Source: Bombyx mori
Taxonomy: Eukaryota > Arthropoda > Insecta > Lepidoptera > Bombycidae
Direction: 5' to 3'
Length of the DNA: 64,000 bases
Assembly: GCF_030269925.1 (NCBI RefSeq)
Contig: NC_085128.1
Location: 4,218,501 to 4,282,500, forward strand
Below, piece after piece: positions 1-14,200 of the stretch (position 1 is its first letter; each line of letters starts with the position of its first letter). Both the position numbers and the translations under genes were made by a program. Under the pieces are notes generated by a model. That model had not been told where the DNA came from. It saw nothing but the letters and a program-made list of their open reading frames with translations, and did no database searches.

Positions 1-2169
1 GGTCCGTCGTTGGGGAGTTTTGTTTTGAATTTAGTGGTGTTTGAAATTGCTTTAGGGGGAAAGTTTTCAAACAGTTGGCGACACTGTGAGAATGCTTTAT
101 TATATTGCAGTAGGTTTTGGATTACGAAAAAAAAAGACAAGAATCTTATTCCCGACATATTTGCGTGTTAATTGAATAAAAAGTGCAAAATAACGCAAAA
201 TAATTTACTTTGAAAGAATATAATTAATGTGCTTCCGTGATCAGTTATAACTAATTCCCTATTACAAACTTGGCTTCGCTGTTACATAACGCGGTTGCTT
301 GTAACCGTGTCGTCTGATTGCCGGTTATCCGCAAACCGAGTAACAAATCAATTATAAGATACGTAATCGGCATTTCTATTGAGAGACAAAATGCTTAAAA
401 GCCCTGACGTAACTAGACAGCATCGTTTTGTCTTGAAAATGCAATCGCGTTACATTTTAATGCTTACGGAGGATCGAAAATCATTTCGGACATTTTTGTC
501 AGTTGTTTCCCTCGCAGCAGTACAAACCAGTAGCTTAAAGCTCTGCGTCGGTAGCAAACTTTTTTTTTTACGATAAAAAAAAACTTTTATGCTCAGTGAA
601 GACTTTCTTGACATTTTCATCACTATATTTAAATACTTTATTTTTAGCGTAAATCGAGCCAAAGTGATTATCGTTGAGCCATGCTTACTAAAGCTAAAAG
701 CAATAAATAGTTCATTAAAGTATTGATTTACAGTACAATATTATAATATAGTAGAAGTACTTCAAAAGAGAAGGAAGACACTGTCATAATCCTTATATTT
801 TTGTGACAAACTGTTTGCAAGTCCTAACATACCACAAGAGTAAAACACAATGTTAATCCTATGTTAATTTGATGTAATAGCTAATTAAGATGTAAAATGT
901 GTATGAAGTTGCACGTTACGATTTGTTTGCCCCCTTTGCAATAAGAATCAATATGTTAATAAATAGATTCTTTTTAGATTCTAGCGATTTATGTTTTAAA
1001 TGTAATACTTATTGCGAGATCTATTATACTTAAACCGCTTCTTTGTCTTTAGGTATCTTTAGATTTAAATGGCATATTGCAGATAAAACGTACAAAATGT
1101 TTTTTTTTGTCTTTTTTTAGCTCTAACATTATCGATATAGCCATATGTACGCCTAGTCTTAGTCTTTTTAGTTCGTAAATATATAAAAAAGTGAATTGTA
1201 CGTCCGAATGCGATGTTGAAAGGCTACACAGTAAAATGATAATCTATTTTAACAACATAATCTATCATTCAAAACACTTTTTAGACTATATACATATTCT
1301 CAATTATTAATATAGATACGTTCTTATTTAAGATATCTTTGGTAGATGAAGGAAAATTTAGCCTCCATTTTACTGCTACACCTAAGCCCGCATGGTATTT
1401 ATAACCATTTTGCTTAATTTTGCTACGATGCAATAAGTTTAAAATGTAACAAATTAGATAGGAACTGTAATATAGCAAGCAAGATTGTAATCGTATGAAA
1501 TGCGGCTGTTTCTATACACACTTGAAGACACATTTAACCTACACGACACCTAATAAGGAATGAGAGCGTATTAGCAAGGCTATACACACCCACTTCGTTT
1601 TAGTGACTCAATTCTCATGTTTCGGTGTAGCTCAATTGTTTTTTAAGCGAATTAAAATTAACTAGTATTCGTCGAGTGATCGCACTCCGACCGTAATAAC
1701 TGACGCCTTAAGATTAAGATTGATTTTATGTGAGACATTTTCTGTATTGCATTCATAATGATATTTTATATTAAAAAGACTTCAATGTTTTTTTTTTTAT
1801 ATTGACATCATTGTTTGACCAAAAAAAAAAATCGGTCGACAGATGCAAAAATGGTACTTACTGTTTTTTCTCTATCTATATAATACGTCCATATTGATAC
1901 ATATATACATTTGAAAATTAACCAAAAAAATTTACCAATCAACTGTCCTTGAAGCGAATATTTGAAATACTTTCAAGTGTTTGATTGAGTAATAATGTTA
2001 ATTTTTATATCGAAACACGACTAAATATTATGATATAACTGTGAAATATGAAACGCAGGTGATTAGCATCGTCAAGTTTAGCACAATCTTGTAATATTGC
2101 CACTTATTTGACCCGTTTAAACTCGAATCACTTTTACCGCCATTTACTTTATTATTTTTATTATTTATG
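1..2169. other. AT-rich region, no gene recognised
   Basis: Only short random frames. There are T/A runs near 560-590 and 1790-1830. No repeat family was recognised. Confidence 0.6.
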
Positions 2170-2578
2170 TAGGCGGACGAGCTAGACCGAAAAGTATAAA
2201 GTGGTATCGGAGTTCATAGACGTCGACGACGTTAAATGCTGCCACTTACCTTGACACGGGAGGCCTAATTTTGAGGTTTGTTTTTTATTAGACGATATTA
2301 TTCCTTCACCCTGGAAGTCATTCGTGAAACTTATTGAGTATTTCATTAGAAAAATTGGTACCTGGCTGTGGGATTCGAACACCGGCACGATTGCATCGCT
2401 CGATACGATTTGCGGTTGGCAGCGGCTTGGCTCTGCCCCTGGCATTGCTGAAGTCCATGGACGACGGTAACCACTCACCATCAGGTGGGCCGTATGCTCG
2501 TCTGCTACAAGGGGAAATAAAAAAATAAAAAAAAAATATGTCCCGAGCGTCTTATCCTTTAAGCCACGACGACTCCCA
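2170..2578 (-). mobile_element. tRNA-headed SINE/BMC1-type composite, split by a LINE 3' end
   Basis: On the minus strand the head reads GTCGTCGTGGCTTAAAGGAT, with a B-box-like GTTCGAATCCC. The BMC1-type tail runs to the 2170 end. A foreign 123-base piece interrupts it at 2414-2536. Confidence 0.7.
2414..2536 (+). mobile_element. LINE 3' end inserted in the SINE
   Basis: GGCAGCGGCTTGGCTCTGCC to GGTGGGCCGTATGCTCGTCT, then an A-rich tail. Same family as 7866-8119 and the minus copy at 58801-58915. Confidence 0.7.
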
Positions 2579-2580
2579 AA

Positions 2581-4607
2581 ATGATGGGGCTTGATGATTT
2601 AAGGAAACAACATTGCAACTTTGAGAGTGAGTTTTGTACATGTCTTCATTTTACAGCAAAACTTTCCGTAATTTTCCTAATAATGCAAATTCTAAGTCTA
2701 ATTTCCATTATACATAAATATTGCTCAAGTTTCCCAAAACGCGTTACTTTCGTATGGCCCTACATTGCTAAACAGCCGCCATACTGTTTATTTGCAATAC
2801 ACGGCGCTTATATAACTGACCGGTTGACAACCGGCACGTTGGCTAATTAAACGTCTTTGCTCTAAATGGAAGAAGTGTAAAGAATTACAAGCGTTCGTGA
2901 CCTATTAAAAAATTAAGAAAAACCGATTTCTAGATGTGTTTTTTTTAGAACAAAATAGACCAATTTATGAAACTAGTTTTTTTTTTGTTTTATATTCATT
3001 ATAGTTATTTATTAATAATTAATTAAAACTGTATTCGACTTTCGAGATGATGATGTCAACATCCTTTGAGTTGCAATTAGAAGAGTTTTGAGTTTATCAA
3101 TAAGTTTTTTTTTTCTTTTTCTTTTGGCAATAGCGTTTACTTTTTGCCAATGACGTAAATTAAAAGATTTGGAAACTAAGTTAAAAAAGGATACGGAACA
3201 CGGGAAGAGGTTTGAAACGGATAATAAAAATTTCATAATGAATAAGTTGAACTGACTGATCGTACACAGAGTATATAAAAATAAAGGCTAAAGAATATTT
3301 TTGTATAAAGCCAATGATGACGTCATTTGAAGACAAACAAGCATCAAAACAATATTTGATTAAATATATTTGTAATCAAAGATCATGTTTCTTGTAGTCA
3401 GTTAACCTGTTCCTCGAATTACAATCAAAGAAAATAAAAATAATTGTTAATGTCAATTGTATTCTTTGACGGCTACCCTGATCTGAAAACTATTAACGTT
3501 AACTACCACGGAGCAAACCGTTTTGGAGCCTGCCATATTGAATTCGATTTGTTTCGATAAATACACATACACGTTTTTATAGTCGCAAATCAATCTCAAA
3601 CGATGTTTGTGCGACCTTAACATGTAAAATAAATTGAACAATCAATTGAAACATGTTCCGATGTGCATCATTTTGGCACTCAAATTGTAGACACAAGGTC
3701 GACAGTTCAGGCCCGGACGTGTCTGGATTTATATTGTAAATAACAACATCGTGATGAACATAAGGCTGTCTATTGAAGGTAATGTTTCTTAAGAAAACAT
3801 TTGTTTTCCTGGTAACTGCAACGACTGCTTGCTTACATAAGAGGAAATGAACAAATAAATTTAAAAATAGTAATGATCTTTTTTCTTTGCTCTTTCTTTT
3901 TTTTTATTAGAGTTGCACGAACGAGGTTGTAATCAATAGTGATTCAAAATTACAGTAGTACATAATAAGTACCAACATACAAATACCAGAGTCAACGTCT
4001 ATGGTTTTTTTTTTGTTTCAAATCGAATTAAATTTTTTTTAGGCAATTTATAAAGCATTTTTTTGCCTAAATATCTGTTGGTTTATTTATTTTTTTAATC
4101 ATGCACTAGCGCATTGTTTATCCACTTTATTAAGTATCCACAGCCATAGAAGATATTAATATATTTGTCAATTTACACTTTCCTTTCAGAATAACTTTTT
4201 AGCTATCATTATCTTTATTATATTTCTAAATTAACGGCTATAACAACTTTACTTTAAAACGTTTCAATTGGGAAATATTTCGCCTAGTCGTTTAAGCCTT
4301 TTGAAACCAAATTATAACATATTACATAAGACACACATATGAAACTTTGCGTCCTAGACCCAATTTACCCGTTAAACAGAGCTAATAAATTACACAAACT
4401 GATCTGAACAGAATTTGGTAACCTTTGCAAAAAAAAAGCCAATGGAGAAACTGCTTTTTGGCTAATTCTAATTTTATTACAAAAATATAAGGAAGCCAAT
4501 CTGAATTTTGTAGCTCAATGTCATTGGCGCGTTTCGTAAATATTTATTGAATTTAAAATATTAAATTTGCTCCGACTAATTAGATTAAGTAAAATCGTTA
4601 GGAATAG
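2581..4607. other. AT-rich region, nothing identified
   Basis: Open frames are short and lack coding-like motifs. The first OBP exon could hide here, but no ATG/leader/donor set was convincing. Confidence 0.5.
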
Positions 4608-4636
4608 GCGTCCATTCACCTAAGCAATAAAAAAAA
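4608..4636 (+). repeat. BMC1-type 3' tip only
   Basis: CCTAAGCAATAAAAAAAATC, the last 25 or so bases of the module, facing the minus copy that starts at 4653. Confidence 0.5.
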
Positions 4637-4652
4637 TCCTTAATAAAAACTC

Positions 4653-4845
4653 TTTTTTTATTGCTTAGATGGTTGGGCTAGCTCACAGCCCACCTGGTGT
4701 TAAGTGGTTCTGGAGCCCATAGACATCTACAACGTAAATGGCGCCACTCACCTTGACATATGACTTCTAAGGTCTCAATATAGTTAACGGCTGCCATACT
4801 ATTCAAACCGAAACGCATTACTTCTTCACGGCAGAAATAAGCTTT
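4653..4845 (-). mobile_element. BMC1-type LINE 3' module
   Basis: TTTTTTTATTGCTTAGATGG through the AGCCCACCTGGTGTTAAGTGG block to the CACGGCAGAAATAAGC block, in reverse. 5'-truncated. Confidence 0.75.
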
Positions 4846-5267
4846 AAATGGCTCTCTGGCAAAAACGACTTTTAAAACAAATAGCCTTTTACCCCTAGTT
4901 ATGTATTTTTTTGAGTTCAGGCGAATTACAATCAATATAATGTGTTACTAATTCAGAATAATTTTTACAATTCCGTCTCGCGCTTTTGTTTCCAACGTTT
5001 CCAATCCTGTACAGTCGGCCGCCGACGACTAAGGTTTTATTTGGCGACGCTTACCTACATAGACAATTAGAAGGTAACTAACACTTATATACTACTTAAG
5101 TAATCTGTTTACATTTCGAAGTGTGTGTAATCCTAAATTAGAGGTAAATTTGATTACCGAACTTCTTATCTATTCATTGAATCTTTGGGTCATCCGCATC
5201 ATTGACTACTCATCAGTCCGGCACCAACGAGTTTAACACTGACGGTTTTTTTTAGTAATTATTATTG

Positions 5268-5420
5268 AGATGGGTGAATGAGCTTGCGATCTTGGTGGAA
5301 AGAGGCTACTAGAAGGCCATAGACATTAAAACCTCGTATTCCACGACCCACACTGAGACATGAAGCATCAATTGTCTCAAGAGTATCTGCCTTCAAACTA
5401 ATAAGAAATAGGCAAGATCT
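5268..5420 (-). repeat. Diverged BMC1-type copy
   Basis: GAGATGGGTGAATGAGCTTGC, then CCATAGACATTAAAACC and GAGACATGAAGC. It is old and heavily mutated. Confidence 0.4.
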
Positions 5421-6314
5421 TACACCTACCTGTGTCGACTTATAGTCTGCATCGAACGGTGAGAGCCAGTTGGCGATCAAAGTACGCTGAGAAATGGAAT
5501 CCTGCTTTATACACTGACAACATACATCGGAAAACGATAATAATCGAAATTCTAATATAAATCAATGATTAAAATTTAAATTCATTTCAAATAATACATT
5601 TTTCCGTTTGATTTCTTGTTGACATTTAAAAAAAAACCATTAACTGTTTCCAAAAAGTTTTTATTGCACTAAAGGTCGTCATTAGCTACAAATTAAAAAA
5701 GGAGATCGGTTGATTAATAGAGGAGAAAATGGCACATGTTTTTTCTTTTTTTTTTTCGTTGTCTATTTACATATACGTAGGTATTATACATATAAAGAGA
5801 TAAAAGAAATTACAATTTAAAAGTCTGACTGAGTCACAGTCTGTCAATGAAGACAAGTGTCAACCATTATCCATGAAAAACGATTGTACATATTAAACGC
5901 GTGATTAATATTATAATTGCTTAATCTATTTAAATGAATTCAGACTGAGGCGATATATTAATTACCATATTTAAAGGCATACAGGAGTTTTTATGTAGTT
6001 CCTGAAATAAATTCGCAAAATGACGATTTAAGTAGGCAATTGAAACAAAACCTGAATGTTCATTGTATTGAAAGTACGAACAATGATAATCATAGTCATT
6101 GTATTTCCTACATCGCGGTCGAGCCTTCCAATCTCCCGTGACATGTTGGCAGCATTGACACGATTAAGTTTGCATTGCGGTGTTGCTCAAATTATTTCAA
6201 AATTGATTTGTGTGGTTATAGCACGTGAAGTAAATCATGAAAAATTTTCGCTTCACACTTTTTCCTTGCATTCACAACAAGGCAAGTTACAAAATAGGCT
6301 ATTTTTATTGTTTA

Positions 6315-6570
6315 AATGCCTGAACGAACTAACGGCACATCTGGCACTAAGTAGTTACCGGAACCTATAAACATCACGACGTCGATGCTGAAACTTTGAG
6401 ACTTGAGGTCTGTCTCAATTGTTTAAGGGCAAAATGTATTCTTTGCGGTTTTGGTATTGTTATTTAGATGATGTTCCTCATCATAGAAGTCAGTCATGAA
6501 CATGAACTACGTAGATACGTATTTCATTGGAAAAATGAGTACCACTTCGGGATTCGAACTGGCCAACTTA
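6315..6570 (-). repeat. Diverged SINE/BMC1-type composite
   Basis: CACATCTGGCACTAAGTAG, GAGACTTGAGGTCTGTCTC, then the ATTTCATTGGAAAAATGAG linker and GGGATTCGAACT, the B box in reverse. Confidence 0.5.
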
Positions 6571-7865
6571 TCTGTTATGCGGGATTTACATTACGAAATT
6601 AGTGTCATGCATGTTGAGCTCAGTTTCACGAAAGTAGTTTCGATATATGCGAAAGTAATTTCGTTAAAAAAGTAGTGTCGCGAAATCCACAGTATCGCAG
6701 TAACCATGGCGCCTTCAACATCAAAGCTATAATTTGCTATATTCAATGTAGCTAAAGAAATGCTTATATACCTATAAACTTAAAAAAAGACTATCAAGAA
6801 AAAAAGATTCGAGGATGGTCAACAAGAAGGCATTTAGGTGCAATGAAGTTAGTCTCTGAATTAGCAGATGAAGATCCTGAGAGTTATAAAAACTATTTTC
6901 GAATGAGTGAAAATAATTTTGATTTTTTACTGTAGGTGTTTCGGGTCCCAAATTTTGAGGAAAACTTGTAATAATACATTATTTTATATTTTAGTTGATC
7001 ATTTTACGGGAGAATTATAAATTCTATTTTTATCGAGATTATTTTCGTTATTTTTCAATGTGACATTTTATTTACTAGTTTTAGCCTCCAGGTCGTCCAA
7101 AATATTTCAAACTCATCTTTATAATAAAAACCAAAAATAGACACGCTTCATTAAAATTTGCATTTTAATTAACGGACGATTGAGTGTTACTCAATGATTG
7201 AGGATTGTATACATTATAATTTGTAAATTAAAATATGACCAACGACTTTATGATGTAAATTTTCATTTAATTAGTTTTTTCTTTGGCTTACGCCATCCGT
7301 AGATATAATTAAAACTATTTTTACATTTTAATTTCACGTTTATGATTTTCGTTTTAATTTTTGCCGACGTTTTAGAACTTAGTCGGAAAATCAGAAATTC
7401 TCAAAGTTTTTATAATAAAAATTGATGATAATATTAATAGACCTGGCATTTAATTGTAAAAATTGCTTTTACACATTTTCAAGTGTCTGCATTTATATTG
7501 AACAAAAAAAACAGACTTAATATGAGAATTTTATATGCTTTAAGTTTTCTTGAGGGCTAAAATAACCTAACAAATCAAACCTTTATTATTAAATGCTTAG
7601 AATAATTACTTAACATTGTACTAAATACGGTGACATAGACTGTATTCAACAATATTTCAAGGAAAAAACGGAAAATTCCATTCAAAGTTATTGACATAAA
7701 TAAATATTTATTTTTAACAAAGACATACAAGTTACGGTTATTTGGTATGGATAATTTCTTTAATGTTTTTTTTCTGTTCGGTTTTGTTTCGCTGTCTTCG
7801 TGGAAAAAAAACTGACAAAACTTAAGTGATCTTATGTTCTGTAGTGGACAACTATCGGTCAAATT
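6571..7865. other. AT-rich region, nothing identified
   Basis: No repeat or exon was recognised. Confidence 0.5.
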
Positions 7866-8119
7866 ATGGTGACGACATTATTACGAGACGATTTCAACAG
7901 TGTATATTATAATACCATCCGGCTATGGAATGAGCTCCCCTCCACGGTGTTTCCCGAGCGCTATGACATGTCCTTCTTCAAACGAGGCCTGTGGAGAGTA
8001 TTAAACGGTAGGCAGCGGCTTGGCTCTGCCCCTGGCATTGCTGACGTCCATGAGCGACGGTAACCACTCACCATCAGGTGGGCCGTATGCTCGTCTGCCT
8101 ATACGGCAATAAAAAAAAT
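7866..8119 (+). pseudogene. LINE 3' end with C-terminal ORF remnant
   Basis: The frame from 7866 reads NTIRLWNELPSTVFPERYD, then FFKRGLWRVLNG, the C-terminus typical of jockey/R1-like ORF2. It is followed by the CAGCGGCTTGGCTCTGCC 3' end and AATAAAAAAAAT. It ends about 40 bases before the OBP exon at 8161. Confidence 0.65.
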
Positions 8120-8160
8120 TATAATATTATAATACCCTAATTCTAATTTGACATTTCCAG

Positions 8161-8254
8161 GAGCAGAGATGCAAAAATCCACCGACGGCTCCACAGAAGA
8201 TCGAACGTGTTATAACCCTTTGCCAAGATGAAATCAAACTGTCAATACTCAGAG
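8161..8254 (+). CDS. OBP gene, first visible coding exon (C1 exon)
   Basis: The acceptor is ACATTTCCAG and the donor G|GTGAGG. It encodes 31 residues plus one base: QRCKNPPTAP, then KIERVITLCQDEIKLSIL. The last G joins AA of the next exon to make Glu. The exon begins with a complete codon, so an upstream exon ending in phase 0 is expected. A LINE 3' end stops about 40 bases before this acceptor. Confidence 0.82.
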
Positions 8255-11200
8255 GTGAGGCTTCGTGGTACGGGCAACCTAATTAAATACGAGCATCTGT
8301 GATTAACAACTTTCCAATCAGAACGCGTTTTTGTTTCAACAACTCGGTTCGTACATGTTTTTTGATAATTCAGATGTGGTCCGTGGCTTCCCCTTCGTTG
8401 CATTATACATAATACGGTAATAACGTTTGACGTCGTATTTTAATTGTTTCATAGAAAATTATGAACCAAGTTGCAATATTGTAAGTTAAAAGTGATGCTT
8501 ACAAAAAATTTATACTACAAAAAAATCCTTTTCATTTAATAGCCCTGCTTTAGTGCTAGTTTCATTATTCAATTATCACTTCCACAATTTTGGTTACCAA
8601 AAAAATATTTCATATTGAGCGTGTTTTTTTTTTATTACTTAGATGGGTCAACGAGCTCACGGACCACCTGCTATTAAGTGGTTACCGGAGCTTATAGACA
8701 ACAACAACGTAAAAGCCGCCACTCACCTTGAGACAAGAGGTGTAAGGTACGGTCAGTTGTAACAGTCCAAGGGCTGCCCCACCCTTCAAACATTAACGCA
8801 TTACTGCTTCACGGCAGAAATAGGCAGTACGGTGGTACCTACCCGTGAGGACTCACGTCCGTCACAAGACGTCCTACCACCAGTAAGCGCATCATGAATT
8901 AAAAGCCTAAACATTATGGGAACTTTTTATCACGTAAAATAAATAGCGTGCATCGATACCGCATTCTTCAATAAGTCTAATAAATTTAGTTAAATCAGAA
9001 ACATCGGAATTAAAAGTCACGTATTGACTCTCAGTTTCCTATGAACCTTCGTGTAAATCGAACGAGGGTCACGCGCAGTCAAGGTCGGCCTATACAAGTG
9101 AAAGTACGCGTCCAACTACTGTGTTACGTATCAAAAACTAATATGTATTCATATCGGCGCGCTCCAGCTGGCCACACAGTTTCGGCACAGAGAGATTGAG
9201 CCAATATCCTGTGCCAACTATACAATCTATCTATCTACATATATAAAAATGAATTGCTGTTCGTTTAGTCTCGCTAAAACTCGAGAACGGCTGGACCGAT
9301 TTAGCCAATTTTGATCTTGAATTATTTGTGTTAGTCCAGAGAAGGTTTAAAAGGTTAGATAAAAATGAAAATGCTTGGAATTAAATAGAAATAACAATTT
9401 TCTTTTTCCTTTGATGTGTCCCCCCTCGGACGGATTCCTTTTGTTTGTTATAAGTTTGTTTTATACAAAAGCTTAGGTCTTTTATTTATCGATTGAGGCA
9501 CTACGAAGTCTGCCTGGTCAGCTAGTATACTTATAGTATCACAAACGCACTTAAAGTATTCCACTTAACACCAGGTGGGCTGTGAGCTCGTCCACACATC
9601 TAAGCAATAAAAAAAATAAAAAAAATAAAAAAAGATAAGTTGGTAGCTTTCTGCTGATAGGACGTATTGTGACCTCAATGGTACCACAATATTGTTTAAC
9701 TAAGCCACGAAGTATTGTGTATCGTTAGAAGTATAGAATGGCCTGGTCGAAATGAAGATTACTAAACAACATAAAAAACATGTAATTAAACTACTTAACA
9801 AACTATATGTGAAATTACATGAATTTCATACGTAAATTAAGTACTCAGATTGTAATCATTATTGGACATCCAAGTCTTGAATTGTCGAGTTTCCCTTTCG
9901 CTCTCCATAAGAGTTCGTATTAAGATATAAGTTTTGTGAAAGTAAAAGTTACATAGATTTATTAATTTTCTCTACCTACATTTGCTAATGGCTTAAAGAA
10001 ACACTGATAAGATAATTTGAATGCAGTCACGTACTTTGACACATTAAATTGAGTTCACAATTAGTTTGTCTAACAATTATCTTACCTAAACGAGAGAGCG
10101 TAGGATTGCTTCGTGATTCTGGGTGTATATGCAATGACATGACAAATCTTTGCAAGTTATTATTATTATTTAATACTTTATTTCAGTTTTTTTTTTAAAC
10201 CATAACATTTGGTTAGTAGTAATTACTAATAATCTATGTTAGTAACTTAAAAAATCTAACACATAACTATCATTATATACATTTTATACCATTACATAAT
10301 TTTTTATTATTATTTTTTCTCCTTCCAAGTGCCTACTGCAAAGGCTATTGATCAGCAGTCCCTCGATCTTGCTCGATATGATTCTCAAAAGACTCTAGTG
10401 AAATATTATTTTTAATTGATTATTTGGGTGAACGAGCTCTCGGTCCTGGTTTTAAGTGGTTTCACCTTGAAACATAAGTTCTAAGTCCCAGATTTATACT
10501 ACAACGGCTGCCCCATACTTCAAATAAAACGCATTACTGCTTCCCGACAGAAATAGGTGAGTTTGTTGTACCTACCCGTGCTGGCTCACAAGCAGTAATA
10601 ACGGAAATTATAGTTTTTGTAGTTTTAATTTTTATTTCATCGTGGAAGTCAAACGTGTGAACATTTGTTAAATACGTGTTTCATTGGAAAATTTTCTACC
10701 TGTCTACGGGATTCGAACACCGATACAGCCGCGTCGCTCGATACGATTACATCGGCCGTCTTATCCTTTACGCCACGACTTCACACCACAGTCAAATGTT
10801 ACAAAGAAGTAAGACATCGGAATTAAGGCACACACACAAACAAACATATTTGGGAAACTGTAAGGTTCTATTGACTATTTTCTCTGGTTTTCGTAAACAT
10901 TTCGACTCTTTATACTGCTCGGGGTCACGGATGACAAAAAAACGCGAAATTAAGCCTTAAAAGTAGTTTTAAATTAGGCTTCACAGAATTCAAAGTTAAG
11001 GAAAAAGAATTCATTCCATATCGGGCCACTTACTGGGTATTTTGACACCGGTGTATATTTTTTACAGAAAATTACCTTCGCTGATAGACGTTTCTACATT
11101 GAAGAAGTGGAAAATATACATCATACACTTTGCAAGGGTCTAAAAAGAATAATAATGGAAAATTTAGGCATTGGATATCCGGACAGAGATGACTCTAGAC

Positions 11201-14200
11201 TAATGTTTTCGAACAAGATTCATGCGAGCGCATGTTTGTAGCTTGAAAGTAAAGATTAAGGGAATGATACAAAAGATCCTCAACAATTGAGGTCTCGGAC
11301 AAATATATATATTATATATAAATATATACCCAATCCCAGAAAAAATAAGTTATATTTCACGAATTTCAAAATCTCAAACACAAAAATTATAATAATCATT
11401 GTAAATTAAACAGATTTTGTTTTATTAATATTTTTTTAAACCGAGTGTACTCAATAAGCTCAAATAGGATCGAATGAAACGCAGCTTAGACGTCCTAATA
11501 CGTCCTAAGAAGAGATTTTAACGTAAGTAGCAATATCATTCTTATTGCTATGTACAGAAGAGCTGAAATTCGTTTTATCACTAAATAGATACTGAAACCG
11601 ATATTATTGGGGAACCTTAAGAGATGAGATCAAAGCTTCGATTGTACTGTAAAAGGCTCTTCCATACTACGACTCGAACAAGACCAAAATTACTTGATGA
11701 ATCTATATATTAATACGTGAAGCAAAAACTTTGTATCCCTTTTTACGAAAATTGCGTGGACGGAGAAGTATGAAATTTTTCACACTTATAGAGAATATAG
11801 AGAAGAAGTGCACAATGCTAATATTTTTTTAAAATAATGCATAAAAGATACATTAAATCAATACAGAAAACAGTACACACACTACATACCATCATGTATT
11901 TGACGCACACACGCATGCATTGTCAAACTTTTGTTCTTGACGTCTGTTGTCAAATTGAGAATAGATTAAATATTGTTTGTCTTTGTTAATATTTTTTATA
12001 GTGTAGTCTTGGCGAAATTTGTGATTATAGAAGTATAAAATACAATCATAATAGTGTACAAACTTACAATTCCAATTAATTATAGTCGGATTTCGACGAC
12101 TGCAGGACCTCTAGTTTATTATTAATACGTCAATTAGTTCTAACTTTACTTAATTATTTTGTTTAAAGCTCTGATCTGTTGTTGCTCTGTAAAACAACTA
12201 AACGTCATTTAAAGTTTATTTTATTGTGTTTTAGCTCGATAATTGCGTTGTTAACATTCCACATATTTCGCCTCTTAGTTTTTTCTCCAAAAGGGTAGGG
12301 CGCGGCAAAATCCAAATTAAAGAAAGTATATTTTCTTTTAATTAAGTACATTTAATTATAAACGTATTTTTTGGTTTCTCATTAAACGTTTTTCGATACA
12401 ATACGACATTTTGTGTAATGCGTGGGCTACGAATATGGAAGGTTGTAATCAAACTGTACCGGCTGAGATCATTCTGAGTCATTACATTCGCTGAACGTCG
12501 AGAATAGTCTTATTGTATGGCATCATGTTAAGAACTTTGTAAGTGACTCCTACAGTAAGCTAGATTTGATATTTTAAAATACCCGACCTGATTAAAATGA
12601 TATATATCCATCTTTACTGGCGGTAGGATCTCTAGTCAGTCCACGCGATTAGGTACCACCACCATGCCCATTTCTGCCGTGAAACAGTAATGTGTTTCGG
12701 TTTGAAGGGTGGGGCAGCCGTTGTAACTATACTTGAGACCTTGAACTTATATCTCAAGATGAGTGGCGCATTTACGTTGTAGATGTCTATGGGGTCCAGT
12801 AACCACTTAACACCAGGTGGGCTGTGAGCTCGTCCACCCATCTAAGCCATAAATAAATCTTCATTCGCGAGGTAGGTGCCCGTGCTCGCCCACCTGTCCT
12901 GGTCAAACTAGAAAGGTCTCCGGGACACCAGTAATCCTTCCTTCACAAAATAAAAACTTCCATCTCTTTGCAAAAAATAATATAATCTACAAGAATCTTA
13001 GGTCATTACAACTAATTATTATGTCTTGCAATTCGTTAGCATAGCTACACAATGCTAACATTTGCAAACAATATTCTGCTAACATGATTAATAGACAATT
13101 TAGAAAAATAAAACATAATTTTGACTTGTTGATGTTGAATTTGTTGTTTTTTGAACAATAATGCAACCGTCTCTATTCGATCATAGTTCAAATTTTAATG
13201 ATAATTAATCGAAAAGCCAAAAACCACTCAAGTTAAGTATTTAACTACAGCGGTACAATCATAAAGACACGCATTCTCAACCTTTCAATTGAATCCGGTT
13301 GAGGTCAAAAATGTATTTGCCACGCGATTTCGGTACCTACCTACGAACATAGCTGGAAAGACCGTTCACAATTTCGGCGGCTTTAACGAGATTCTTTCGC
13401 ACTAATAGTCGGCGCAATTAGCTTGTGTAATGTTTTCGCTAAATGGTGTAATAACAGTTCCGAAAACACCATCTACTTTTGATGATTATATGGGTTTTTT
13501 TTTTAATTCTTGACCCAGAAACCATTTATTTCGGCCGTTCCAAACGTTATACCAAAATAAACTTTATAGTACATACATATATGATAAATTAGCTTATTTC
13601 CTTATAGTAAGGATGTTTTAATAGTATTCGCGATAATCATTTACAATTTATAATAAATAAATAATCTGGAGCATCACATTCGGTCATTTACCCCAAACTA
13701 GAGTTTCCTGTGCCATGTGAATTAGAAACATATTTATATAGGTTCAGACTTGTTTAACTTGTTTAGGATTAATAATATTAATAACTATAATAGGCATACT
13801 CATCGACCCTTGAGATCCTTGAGATCCTTTATTTCATCCAGACTCGTTACGATTATTTAAAGAAGTTTTCCGTTTAATAAAATATAATCTTATTTCGATT
13901 ATATTTATCGACCACTTTTATTATGCACTCATTTCAAAAGTATTGAATCTGTATTAGTGACACAGTAGTTTTAGGTAATATTTATCATCAAATACACTCG
14001 CAATCGCTAAACACAAAAACAGAGCTATAAACCACTATCAACAGGTACGCTGCCAAAATAAATAAACAAGCACTGAATCGTCCGATTCACTGAATCGTCC
14101 GATTCCTCTTCTCCTAAATTCAATTTGAAGTATCACGACTTACAACGCATTTTCTCAAGCAAAACTTATCGTTTCAACCCATATACAAATTGCGTAAGTC

